Part shown: positions 9,946-19,176 of the stretch, in pieces
How the letters are laid out: each line of letters starts with the position of its first letter
Numbering within the stretch: position 1 is the first letter of the stretch
Source of the DNA: CAVONB01 sp963697205
GTDB taxonomy: Bacteria; Pseudomonadota; Alphaproteobacteria; Rhizobiales; Hyphomicrobiaceae
Direction of reading: 5' to 3'
Length of the DNA: 64,000 bases
Assembly: GCA_963697205.1 (NCBI GenBank)
Contig: CAVONB010000011.1
Span: 124,001-188,000, forward strand
The notes under the pieces: generated by a model
Databases searched by the model: none
What the model saw: the letters and a program-made list of their open reading frames with translations, nothing else
Told to the model about the DNA's origin: nothing
Program-made: the position numbers and the translations under genes

Positions 9946-11083
9946 TGTTGCGCCCGATGCCAGCCGCGCTGGATGCCATGCCGATCAGTCGCAGCACCTT
10001 CGACAGCTCGTTGCCCTCGGCATTGGCCGCATAGACCACGTCCTTGTCGCGCAGGATGAAGCCGCGCGCGAAGAAATAGCTCTCCGGGCTGTTCAAGTTG
10101 AGACGGTAGACGACGGGCACGTAGGCGCCGGCCTGGGTTGGGATGTAGGCACTGAACCGTTCCACGAATTCGCGCCGCTCGTGGCGGAACACGAACACGC
10201 TCGCCGCATCCGCGCGCGTGTCGATCAGCCCGCCCGTCGCCGCGATCGACTCCAGCACGTTCACCTGAAGCACGTCGAAGGGATAGACGCCCGGCTTCTG
10301 CACCGCGCCCACCACGGTGTAGCGGCGCGGCTCATAGCTGACGTAGACCTGATCGCCGGTCTGCAGTGCCACGTTCTCCCGGTTGTCGTCGAGGATCGCG
10401 GTGAGCAACTGCTCGGCGCGCTGCTCGCCGCGGATGACCAGGATCTTGGTGTCGCGCGCGGGGTGCTTGGTGCCGCCGCCGGCCGCGATCAGGTCGAGCA
10501 AATGATCGCCCTTGAGCGACAAGGGATAGAGGCCGGGCTTGCCGACCTCGCCGTTGAGCACGACCGTGTTGGCGCGGTTCTCGATGATGGCGACCGTCGC
10601 CTGCGGCTGGATCGCGCGGTCCGACAGCTTGGTCACGATGGCGCGCTGCACCTCGAACGGCGAGCGGCCCTCGACCCTCAGCAGCCCCGCATAGGGCAGC
10701 GAGATCTCGCCGGTGCCAGAGACGACCACTTGCGGGAAGTTGGCGCTCTTGTTGGTCTGGCTCGAGAACAGGCCGCCTTCGCCCGCCTCCCAGATGGTGA
10801 CCGACAGGATGTCGCCGGCGCCGATCCGTGTGCGCATGTCGTGGGGGCGCGTAGGCATTAGCCGCTGCGACAACCCCAGATTGTTGTCGGCGGCGAGTGC
10901 AGCCACGACGTCCTGGTTGAGGTCGATCACCACGTAATTGGCGGAGGTGGCGTCGCGGTCCCGGACCTCGATCTGCCGGCCGGTCGGCCCGGACGTCGGA
11001 ATGATCGCGGCGCAGCCGGTCAGGCTCGGCAGGAGGCCGAGCAGCACCGCCCAGCGGTGACGGGAAGAAGCGCGCAGAATCAT
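9929..11083 (-). CDS. Polysaccharide export lipoprotein, Wza/KpsD family
   Basis: 384 residues from ATG 11083. The N-terminus is a lipoprotein signal: basic Arg/His start, hydrophobic core, lipobox L-T-G-C with the acylated Cys near residue 24. A poly_export domain follows (I-G-A-G-D-I-L-S-V-T-I-W-E), then SLBB-type repeats (V-V-L-N-G-E-V-G-K-P-G-L-Y-P-L and Y-T-V-V-G-A-V-Q-K-P-G-V-Y-P-F). It should form the outer-membrane channel for capsule or exopolysaccharide. The frame is open about 320 codons further upstream, but that part overlaps the PKS start antisense and is low-complexity, so it is rejected. No clear Shine-Dalgarno is seen. It is divergent from the PKS operon, which suggests a shared surface-polysaccharide job. 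Confidence 0.9.
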   Translation of the reverse strand: MILRASSRHRWAVLLGLLPSLTGCAAIIPTSGPTGRQIEVRDRDATSANYVVIDLNQDVVAALAADNNLGLSQRLMPTRPHDMRTRIGAGDILSVTIWEAGEGGLFSSQTNKSANFPQVVVSGTGEISLPYAGLLRVEGRSPFEVQRAIVTKLSDRAIQPQATVAIIENRANTVVLNGEVGKPGLYPLSLKGDHLLDLIAAGGGTKHPARDTKILVIRGEQRAEQLLTAILDDNRENVALQTGDQVYVSYEPRRYTVVGAVQKPGVYPFDVLQVNVLESIAATGGLIDTRADAASVFVFRHERREFVERFSAYIPTQAGAYVPVVYRLNLNSPESYFFARGFILRDKDVVYAANAEGNELSKVLRLIGMASSAAGIGRNISQWD

Positions 11084-11243
11084 GGACGGCGGGACCCGGA
11101 AACCTTCGTAAGCCGATGCATACGGGGAACGCGGACAACGCCAGCGGACAACGCGGAGTACCGATGGTCCCATCGCCTGGAAGGATGCACCTCCGGCAAA
11201 GCTGGGGATCTGCAACGCGACGGTTGAAAACTCTTGGCCCCGA

Positions 11244-11270
11244 TTGACCTGGGGGGCTGGGATCGATAGT
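11244..11270 (+). promoter_or_regulatory. Weak sigma-70-like promoter candidate for the PKS operon
   Basis: In the 293-base gap between the export lipoprotein and the PKS, TTGACC (11244-11249) is followed after 15 bases by GATAGT (11265-11270), about 107 bases before the chosen PKS start. The -35 element is good, but the spacer is short and the -10 poor. The rest of the gap shows no other clear signal. Confidence 0.25.
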
Positions 11271-11376
11271 CGGGCTAAAGGGTTAAGGATTGGCTTAAAG
11301 GTGCCTCGTCGTGGGCGCGCCGCAACGGCGCGTTCCAGCGCGGCTGCGTCCTTTAGTGTTGTCACGGCGGGGATAC

Positions 11377-14300
11377 GTGAGCACCGAGGACGCCAGCGCG
11401 ACCGGCACCGTGGACGTTGGCGATGCGCCTGCCGTCCTGATCGTCGGCCGTGGGTGCCGGCTTCCCGGCGCCCCTGATCCCGACGCGTTCTGGCGCGTGC
11501 TGGCCGACGGCCGCTGCACGATTGGTGAGATCGGCGTGGACCGCTGGGCCAAGGCCCGCCACTTCGCCAGCAGGCCCGGCGAGGTCGGCAAGAGCTACAC
11601 CTTCGCCGCCGGCGTCCTGGACGACGTCTGGGCCTTTGACCCCGCCCCCTTCGGCATTTCGCCACGCGAAGCCCGGGAAATGGACCCGCAGCAGCGCCTG
11701 CTGCTGGAAGTCGTATGGGAGACGCTGGCCGACGCCGGCGTCCCGCCCTCCGCGCTCGCCGGACGCAAGATCGGTGTCTACGTCGGCGTCTCCAGCCCCG
11801 ACAGCTCGACCCGGCGCGCCGCCGACGTCGGCGCCACCGACCCCTACCTGATGACCGGCAACACGCTCTCGCTCGTTGCCAACCGCCTGTCCTACGTCTT
11901 CGACTGGAAGGGACCGAGCCTGGCCGTCGACACCGCCTGCTCTTCCGGTCTCGTCGCCTTCGCCCAGGCCGTCGATGCCATCCGCGCCGGCCGCATCGAG
12001 ACCGCCGTCGTCGCCGCCGTAAACGTCCTGTTGAGCCCATTCCCGTTCATCGGCTTCTCCGCCGCGCGCATGCTGTCGCCCGAAGGCCTTTGCCGCCCCT
12101 TCGATGCCGACGGCCAGGGCTACGTGCGCGCCGAGGGCGCCGTCGCCTTCCTGGTCACGCGCTCCGGCTCCCACGTCGCGCGCCGCGCGCCCCACTACGC
12201 CAAGGTGCTGGCCGTGGGCGTCAACTCCGATGGCCGCACCTCCGGCGTCAGCCTGCCGTCCGCCGAGGCCCAGGCGGCACTGCTGGCCGACGTCTACACC
12301 GGAGCCAGAATCGATCCCGCATCGCTCGCATTCATCGAGGCGCACGGCACCGGCACGCGCGTCGGCGATCCCGCCGAGGCCGAGGCGATCGGCACCGTAC
12401 TCGGCCGTGCGCGCACCGCGCCGCTATCGATCGGCTCGGTCAAGGGCAATATCGGCCATCTGGAGCCCGCCGCCGGCTTGGCGGGCATCCTCAAGTCCAC
12501 GCTGGCGTTCGAGCATCGCCTGCTGCCCGCCTCGTTGAACTGTCGGCGCCTCAATCCCGCGATCCCCTTCGACGCGCTCAACATCGCCGTGGCGCGCGCA
12601 CCGTATGCGCTGGCGGATGGTGAGCCGCTGCGCGCCGGCGTCAGCGCCTTCGGCTTCGGCGGTACCAACGCCCACGTCGTGCTCGAGGCCGCGCGAGGCC
12701 GCAGGGCGCCGCGCGCGATCCCCGAACCGCCCGAGGCCTCGAACGTCGTCACACTGCGCGCGCCAGAGACGCGGCCTTATCCCGGGCCGCTGCTGCTGTC
12801 GGCCCACGGCGAGGACGCGTTGACGGCCACCGCCGACGCATGGCGCGCACGCCTTGCCGCCGGCGACGATCGGCGCGCCACGCTCGATGCCCTGTGCGCC
12901 GCCGTCGTCGACCGCCGCGATGCACTGCCCGATCGGCTGGCTGTGGTTGCCGAAACGCCGCGCCAGGCCGCTGACGCGCTGGCGTGCGTCGCCACCGCAA
13001 AGCCGCATCCGCGCATCGTTCGTGCGCGCGCCATCGGCCGCGATGCCACGGTCGCTTTCGTCTATGCCGGCAACGGCAGCCAGTGGGCGGGCATGGCGCG
13101 CGCTGCCTACGCCGCCAATGACGTCTTCCGCGCGCGCTTCGATCAGCTCGCCGCCGCCTACGCCGGGCACACCGGCATCGATCTCGCCGCTGAGCTCCAC
13201 GCAGAGGATCTCGCCGCTCGCTTGCCGGCCGCAGCCCTCGCCCAGCCGCTCGTGTTCGCGATCCAGGCGGCATTGACCGATGCCCTCGTCGAGACCGGCC
13301 TGCGGCCCGACATCGTCGTCGGCCACAGCGTGGGCGAAGTCGCCGCCGCCTACGCCGCCGGCATCCTCGATGCGGATGCCGCGCTCCGTGTCATTCACGC
13401 GCGCAGTGCAAGCCAGGAAGCTGCACGCGGCCGCGGCGGCATGATCGCGCTCGCCGTCGCCGCCGACGATGTGCCCGCGCTCATCGCGCAAAGCGGCGTC
13501 GCGGGGCTGGAGTTGGCCGCAATCAATGCGCCGCGCGGCGTGACGCTGTCGGGGCCGCACGCGGCTATCGCCACGTTCGCGCGAGTCGCCACCCGCCTGG
13601 GCCTCACACACAAGGTGCTCGACCTCGATTATCCCTTCCACGCGAGCCTTCTCGACGATACGCGCACGCCGCTCCTGCGCGCGCTCGACGGGCTGCAACC
13701 GTCCGCCGGTCGCATGCGGTTCGTCTCTTCGGTGTTCGCCAGCGCGGTGCCCGGCGAAGCGCTCGACGCCGACTACTGGTGGCAGAACGTGCGCGCGCCC
13801 GTGCGCTTCGACGCCGCGGTCGCCGCCGTCGCCGATGCTGGCGCACAAGTCTTCGTCGAGATCGGGCCGCGCCCGATCCTGTCCGCTTACGTCAAGGCGA
13901 GCCTGGACGGCCGCGAGCGCGCGAGCGCCGTCGTCGCCAGCTTGACGCGCGAGGACGACGAGGCCGTCGATCCCATCCGCCTCGCACTATCACGGGCGAT
14001 CGTCCATGGCGCGCGCGTCGATCGTGCGCGCGCATGGGGCGAGGATGCAGGCGACGATCGCCTGCCGGCCTACCCCTGGCAGCGCCGGCACTACGACATC
14101 ACGCCGTCCAGCGAGGCCTCGAGCGCGATCCGGCCGGACGCGCTTCTCCATCCTCTGCTCGGCTGGCCCGAGCGCTCCGGCGAGTTGACATGGTATCAAC
14201 ATCTCGACGCGACCACCTGGCCAGCACTCGCCGATCATGTCGTCGGCGACGAGGCCATCATGCCCGGCGCCGCGTTGTGCGAGACCGCACTCGCGGCGGC

Positions 14301-17300
14301 ACGACAGGCCCTGGGCGGCACGCGCGCGGAAGTCTACGACTTCGATATCCTCAGCCCGCTGCCGCTGCCCGTCGATCACATGCGCGAGGTGCGCACGCGC
14401 GTTTCGGTTGAAACGCAGGCGATCGAGATCGCAAGCCGCCGTCGCCTGTCGCAAGAGGACTGGCAGCTCCACGTGCGCGCGCGCTATACGCAAGCGCCCC
14501 CCGTCCAGCCAGCCCTCCAGCCAGCTGTTCAGCCGCCCGGCGCGACCCCGGGCGCACTCGACCTCGCGGACCTGTCGTTCGATGGCGCGACCGTTGCCGC
14601 GTTCTACGAGCGCGCGCGCGTCGCCGGTCTGGCATACGGTCCCGCGTTCCGTCGCCTGGATGCCATCGCGCACGCCAAGTCGGGCGTCGTGGTCGTACGC
14701 GTCGAGGAGGCCCCCGTCGCCGGTCACGCCGACCTGCTAATCGATCCCATCGCACTCGACGTCGCCTTCCACGGATTGCTCGCAGTCGTCATGTCCCGCG
14801 CGAGGCCCAACGGCACGGTCGGCGACGCGGGCGACGGCACGGGCGATGCGGACACCGACAGCGAAAGGCTCCGTGCCTTCATCCCCGTCCGCTTCGGCCG
14901 CGTCGTGCTGCACGACGCTGGACGGCCCGTCCGCTACGCCACGATCGACCGCATCCGCCGTGGCGAGCGCCAACTCGTCTGCGCGCTTTCGCTCTACGAC
15001 CGGGCCGGTGCGCTCGTTGCCCGTATCGAGGGCGCGCGCTTCCAGGACACCGACCTCGTCGACGCCCCGCGCCTCGCCGACATGGCCGTGACCTTGACGC
15101 TGGAGCGGCTACCCGGCGCCGGTGATGCGGCCGGTGATGCGGCCGGTGAGCCGCGCACGGGCGACGCGGCGTCGACGCTGGCCATGGCGGGCAGCAGCGA
15201 TGCGTCCGCATCTGACGACCCGCAAACTGCCGCGTCAGCACACGAGGCCCGTCTCCTGATCGAAGCACTCGCGCGGCGCATCGCCGTCGACGCGATCCGC
15301 GCTCTGGCCGGCGCGGACACCATCGATGCAGACACCCGCGCATCGTCCGGTCCCAAGCCCGGTTCGCCCGCGCAGCGATTGGACGAACTCTGGCGTGCCG
15401 TGGCGCCGGTCGGGCTCGCCACCCGCGCGGCCGACGGCTGGCACTTGACCGAGGCAGCCGGCGATCTGCCTGACGCCGACGTGCTGCTCGCCACCATCCT
15501 GGCCGAGCATCCGACCTGGTGGCCCGATGTCACCCTGCTGTCGCGCGCCGCCGAGTTGTGGCGCGGCGACGCCCCTGGGCTGTTCACACCGTCCATGTCA
15601 GCGGCCTATCGCGACGCCTCACCGCGCCATTGCGCCGAGGCCGACGCCATCCTCGCTGCACTCGATGATGCGCTCCGCGCGCGCGATCGCCGCGAGGACG
15701 CGCCGCCGTTGCGGGTTTTGATGCTCGGCCACGATCGCGGCGGCCTGTTTGCCGCCCTCGCTGCGCGCGCGACATCGCCCTTGCGCATGCGCCTCACGCT
15801 GCTCGCCGATGACGACACATGCGCGAGCGTTCGCCCTGCGCTGCCCGAGACGTCGGCCGTCGACGTGGTGCCGCGTGTCCCAGGTGCGATGGAGCGCGCT
15901 GGACGCGCAGCTGGCGCACCCTTCGACGTCGTCGTCGTAATCGGCGCCGGCGACGTGGACCGTCTCGCCGGCGATCTGGCGGCTGTCGCCCCGCACGTCC
16001 GCTCGGGCGCCGCCCTTTGGGCGACGGTGGCGCAGCCGGGCGTGTGCGAGGCCGTGCTGGCGGTTGGCACAGGGCACGATGGCAACCCGCCATCGCGTCC
16101 CGTCTCGCAAACGCACTCAGGTCAAGCCGCCGACAGGCTCGCGGCAGCCGGGTGCCGCGACGTGGCCCTTGTGGCCCTCGACGCCAGTGGCGCGCGGTAC
16201 GTAGCGGCCCGCTTCGCATCCACCGCCCCGATCGCCCCCGCCATCACCAGCCCCGCCATCGCCACACCGGTTTTGATTTTGACCGAGGACGATGGTGCGC
16301 CGGCCGCGTTCGCCGCTTGCCTTGCCGACGCCTGCGCTTCTGGCGCCCGCGACGCGCGCATCGCGCCCGTCACGTCCGCCGCCGCGCTGTCACTCGCGCG
16401 CGAGGCAGGCGATGGCACCGGCTCGGACATGCCGGCCACCGACGTCGTTCTGGCTTTTGGCCGCTGCGGCCACGACACGGCTGTGGCGGCGCGCTCTTGC
16501 AGCGTCTTGGCCGGGCGGCTGGATCTCCTGGCGCGCCTCATCGACACGTTCGGCGCCCCCGGCACCAGGTTTTGGCTCGTGCTGCCCGGCGGCATCCGCG
16601 CGAGCGTCGGCCGCGGCGCGGGCGACGCGGTCGCGGCCGGGCTTTGGGCCGCGGCGCGCACAGCGGCCAACGAGAACCCAGAGATAGCGATGCACTGCAT
16701 CGACATCGCCGACGGCGTGACCCTGCTGGACGCCGCAAGGCGGCTCGCCGGACTGCTCGCCGCGCCGCCGCGCGACGGCGAGATCGTGATCGCTTCGGAT
16801 GGCGTGGACGCGGTGCGCGCGGTACCGCTGCCGACCACGGTGGACACTTCACCCGACGATCATGCGCTACGCCTGGAGCGCACGCGCCGGCGCACCGGCG
16901 ACCGCGTCGCTTGGCAGCGCACACCGCGCCGCGAGCCTGCGGCGGGCGAGATCGAGGTGGCCGTCACCGCCACCGGCCTCAATTTCCGCGACGCCATGTG
17001 GTCGCTCGGCCTGTTGCCGGAAGAGGCGCTGGAGGATGGCTTCGCCGGTCCTACGCTCGGCCTGGAATGCGCAGGCCACATCGTGCGCGTCGGCAGCGGC
17101 ATAACGGGCATGGCTGTCGGCCAGGCCGTCCTCGCTTTCGCGCCGAACGCCTTTGCAACCCACGTCACCGTCGCCGAGGACGCCGTCGTCGCACTGCCCG
17201 ATACGATCGATCCCGCCGCTGCCGCGACACTACCGGTCGCGTTCCTGACCGCCTACTATGCCCTCCATCATCTCGCGCACCTCGAAGCCGGCGAGACGGT

Positions 17301-19176
17301 CCTGATCCACGGCGGCGCCGGCGGCGTCGGCCTTGCCGCCCTGCAGGTCGCGCAATGGCGAAGCGCGCGCGTCATCGCCACCGCCGGCACGCCCGAAAAG
17401 CGCGCCCTGCTCGCCGCGCTCGGTGCCGATCACGTCCTCGACAGTCGCTCGCTGGCGTTTGCTGGCGACGTGCGCGCCCTGACCGGCGGCGAGGGCGTCG
17501 ACGTCGTGCTCAATGCCCTGGCCGGCGAGGCGATGGAAAAGAGCCTGGCGCTGGTCAAACCGTTCGGCCGTTTCCTGGAGCTCGGCAAGCGCGATTTCTA
17601 CGGCCATACCGCGATCGGGCTCAGGCCCTTCCGTCGCAACGTCAGCTATTTCGGCATCGACGCCGATCAGCTTCTGGCGGCCCGGCCGGCACTGGCGCGC
17701 CGTCTCCTCGCCGAGGTGATGGCGCTGGTTTCCCAGGGCACCTTCACGCCGTTGCCATACCGCACGTTCCAGGGCCGCGACGTCGCCGGCGCTTTCCGTT
17801 TGATCCAGCAATCCGGGCACATCGGCAAGATCCTCGTCGTCCCGCCGCCGGTAGACGCCGTCGACCTGCCCGATCTTGATCGTGTGCGAGATCGAGATCT
17901 GGCGCGCGCCTCGTGGCACAGCGCCGGCGATGGCGCTTACGTCGTCGTCGGCGGCACCGGCGGCTTCGGTCTGGCGACGGCGCGCTGGCTGGCCGCGCGC
18001 GGCGTCCCAACGATCGTGCTTGTCAGCCGGTCGGGCAGGATCATGCCGGGCGCCGAGGCAACCTTCGCCGCACTGCAGGCAACCGGTGTCGATGTTCGCT
18101 TTGCCCGCGCCGACGTCACCGATGCCGAGGCGCTCGGCGCGGTGCTCGCCAGCGTGCGCGCCGACATGCCCATCCGCGGTGTCGTCCACGCGGCGATGAC
18201 GCTCGACGACGCGATGCTGTCGGACCTGACCGCCGCGCGCGCTGCCGCCGTGATCGCACCCAAGCTCGAGGGCGCGCGCCATCTCGATCAACTGACGCGC
18301 AGCGACGATCTGGAAGTCTTTGCACTCTACGGCTCCGTCACGGCGTTGATCGGCAACCCGGGCCAGGCCGCATACGTCGCCGCAAACGCAGCCCTTGGTA
18401 CGATCGCTGAGGCGCGGCGGACGGCCGGCCGGCCCGCGCTGGCCGTCGCCTGGGGCGGCATCACCGATGTCGGCGTGCTGGCGCGCGAGGCGGCTGTCTC
18501 TCGCGCCATCGCCCGCCGCATGGGCGGCGCGACCTTCACGTCGGACGTGGCGCTCGCGGCACTCGGCGAGCTGTTGGCCATGGGCGAGGCCGCGCCTGCC
18601 GAGGTCACCGTCGCGCCGATGGCGTGGCGCGCCTTGCGCGATCAGCTGCCGCTCATTGCGCGGCCGATGTTCCTGCCCCTGGTCGGCGCCGCGCCGGCTC
18701 TTGGCGCTGCCGGTGCGGCGACACGCAGCCTCGCAGAGGAAATCCGCGGGCTCGGCCACGACGAGGCCCGCGCGCGCATCGCCCAAAGCCTCGCCGAAGA
18801 GGTCGCCCGCATCCTTCGGCTCCCCACCGCCACCGTCGCGGCCGATCGCGCGCTGTCGGACTTCGGCATGGATTCGCTGATGGGCCTGGAGTTGCGCCTC
18901 GCCGTGCAGCAGCGGCTCGGCGTCGATGTACCGCTCGCCGCCATGGCCGGCACGCTGACGGTGTCGGAGATCGCGCAGCGCATCCAGTCGGCCATCGGTG
19001 CCGGCACGGAAACGGGAACGGGCCCAGGCGACGCCGAAGCCGCACGCGCCGCAGGCGTGGCCGATCTCGCCATGCAGCATCTGGGGACGGGCGCCGACGG
19101 ACTGGACCGCGCGCGCCTCGCGCCGCTGCTGGACAAGATCGACCACGCTGATCGCAAACGTGGAGCGGCATCATGA
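11377..19176 (+). CDS. Fully reducing type I polyketide synthase, RkpA-like (KS-AT-DH-psiMT-ER-KR-ACP)
   Basis: About 2599 residues from GTG 11377, which follows a GGCGGGG ribosome site (GTG 11311 is an alternative). KS: active Cys ~188 in D-T-A-C-S-S-G, with both His motifs E-A-H-G-T-G-T and N-I-G-H-L-E-P. AT: Ser ~651 in G-H-S-V-G-E and Y-P-F-H, which resembles malonyl-type HAFH. DH: His ~954 in D-H-V-V-G-D-E-A-I-M-P (the usual second Gly is replaced by Asp), with G-L-A-Y-G-P-A-F-R and D-V-A-F-H present. A ~590-residue region follows with a degenerate methyltransferase-like motif and a KR structural subdomain. ER: H-G-G-A-G-G-V-G ~1978. KR: G-G-T-G-G-F-G ~2192, LDD, Y-V-A-A-N. ACP: phosphopantetheine Ser ~2500 in G-M-D-S-L. 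There is no thioesterase; the next gene probably releases the chain. Resembles Sinorhizobium RkpA; cytoplasmic, iterative, saturated product inferred. Confidence 0.92.
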   Translation: MSTEDASATGTVDVGDAPAVLIVGRGCRLPGAPDPDAFWRVLADGRCTIGEIGVDRWAKARHFASRPGEVGKSYTFAAGVLDDVWAFDPAPFGISPREAREMDPQQRLLLEVVWETLADAGVPPSALAGRKIGVYVGVSSPDSSTRRAADVGATDPYLMTGNTLSLVANRLSYVFDWKGPSLAVDTACSSGLVAFAQAVDAIRAGRIETAVVAAVNVLLSPFPFIGFSAARMLSPEGLCRPFDADGQGYVRAEGAVAFLVTRSGSHVARRAPHYAKVLAVGVNSDGRTSGVSLPSAEAQAALLADVYTGARIDPASLAFIEAHGTGTRVGDPAEAEAIGTVLGRARTAPLSIGSVKGNIGHLEPAAGLAGILKSTLAFEHRLLPASLNCRRLNPAIPFDALNIAVARAPYALADGEPLRAGVSAFGFGGTNAHVVLEAARGRRAPRAIPEPPEASNVVTLRAPETRPYPGPLLLSAHGEDALTATADAWRARLAAGDDRRATLDALCAAVVDRRDALPDRLAVVAETPRQAADALACVATAKPHPRIVRARAIGRDATVAFVYAGNGSQWAGMARAAYAANDVFRARFDQLAAAYAGHTGIDLAAELHAEDLAARLPAAALAQPLVFAIQAALTDALVETGLRPDIVVGHSVGEVAAAYAAGILDADAALRVIHARSASQEAARGRGGMIALAVAADDVPALIAQSGVAGLELAAINAPRGVTLSGPHAAIATFARVATRLGLTHKVLDLDYPFHASLLDDTRTPLLRALDGLQPSAGRMRFVSSVFASAVPGEALDADYWWQNVRAPVRFDAAVAAVADAGAQVFVEIGPRPILSAYVKASLDGRERASAVVASLTREDDEAVDPIRLALSRAIVHGARVDRARAWGEDAGDDRLPAYPWQRRHYDITPSSEASSAIRPDALLHPLLGWPERSGELTWYQHLDATTWPALADHVVGDEAIMPGAALCETALAAARQALGGTRAEVYDFDILSPLPLPVDHMREVRTRVSVETQAIEIASRRRLSQEDWQLHVRARYTQAPPVQPALQPAVQPPGATPGALDLADLSFDGATVAAFYERARVAGLAYGPAFRRLDAIAHAKSGVVVVRVEEAPVAGHADLLIDPIALDVAFHGLLAVVMSRARPNGTVGDAGDGTGDADTDSERLRAFIPVRFGRVVLHDAGRPVRYATIDRIRRGERQLVCALSLYDRAGALVARIEGARFQDTDLVDAPRLADMAVTLTLERLPGAGDAAGDAAGEPRTGDAASTLAMAGSSDASASDDPQTAASAHEARLLIEALARRIAVDAIRALAGADTIDADTRASSGPKPGSPAQRLDELWRAVAPVGLATRAADGWHLTEAAGDLPDADVLLATILAEHPTWWPDVTLLSRAAELWRGDAPGLFTPSMSAAYRDASPRHCAEADAILAALDDALRARDRREDAPPLRVLMLGHDRGGLFAALAARATSPLRMRLTLLADDDTCASVRPALPETSAVDVVPRVPGAMERAGRAAGAPFDVVVVIGAGDVDRLAGDLAAVAPHVRSGAALWATVAQPGVCEAVLAVGTGHDGNPPSRPVSQTHSGQAADRLAAAGCRDVALVALDASGARYVAARFASTAPIAPAITSPAIATPVLILTEDDGAPAAFAACLADACASGARDARIAPVTSAAALSLAREAGDGTGSDMPATDVVLAFGRCGHDTAVAARSCSVLAGRLDLLARLIDTFGAPGTRFWLVLPGGIRASVGRGAGDAVAAGLWAAARTAANENPEIAMHCIDIADGVTLLDAARRLAGLLAAPPRDGEIVIASDGVDAVRAVPLPTTVDTSPDDHALRLERTRRRTGDRVAWQRTPRREPAAGEIEVAVTATGLNFRDAMWSLGLLPEEALEDGFAGPTLGLECAGHIVRVGSGITGMAVGQAVLAFAPNAFATHVTVAEDAVVALPDTIDPAAAATLPVAFLTAYYALHHLAHLEAGETVLIHGGAGGVGLAALQVAQWRSARVIATAGTPEKRALLAALGADHVLDSRSLAFAGDVRALTGGEGVDVVLNALAGEAMEKSLALVKPFGRFLELGKRDFYGHTAIGLRPFRRNVSYFGIDADQLLAARPALARRLLAEVMALVSQGTFTPLPYRTFQGRDVAGAFRLIQQSGHIGKILVVPPPVDAVDLPDLDRVRDRDLARASWHSAGDGAYVVVGGTGGFGLATARWLAARGVPTIVLVSRSGRIMPGAEATFAALQATGVDVRFARADVTDAEALGAVLASVRADMPIRGVVHAAMTLDDAMLSDLTAARAAAVIAPKLEGARHLDQLTRSDDLEVFALYGSVTALIGNPGQAAYVAANAALGTIAEARRTAGRPALAVAWGGITDVGVLAREAAVSRAIARRMGGATFTSDVALAALGELLAMGEAAPAEVTVAPMAWRALRDQLPLIARPMFLPLVGAAPALGAAGAATRSLAEEIRGLGHDEARARIAQSLAEEVARILRLPTATVAADRALSDFGMDSLMGLELRLAVQQRLGVDVPLAAMAGTLTVSEIAQRIQSAIGAGTETGTGPGDAEAARAAGVADLAMQHLGTGADGLDRARLAPLLDKIDHADRKRGAAS

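Noticed and set aside
11084..12040. N-terminal extension of the export lipoprotein frame by about 320 codons
   Set aside because: The extension is antisense to the PKS KS domain and Arg-rich low complexity. A proper lipoprotein signal begins at 11083.
17230..19146. 638-codon minus-strand open frame opposite the PKS ER/KR/ACP region
   Set aside because: It mirrors the third-position GC bias of the PKS frame, has low-complexity Arg/Gly/His-rich translation and no family motif; the plus frame has intact catalytic motifs throughout.
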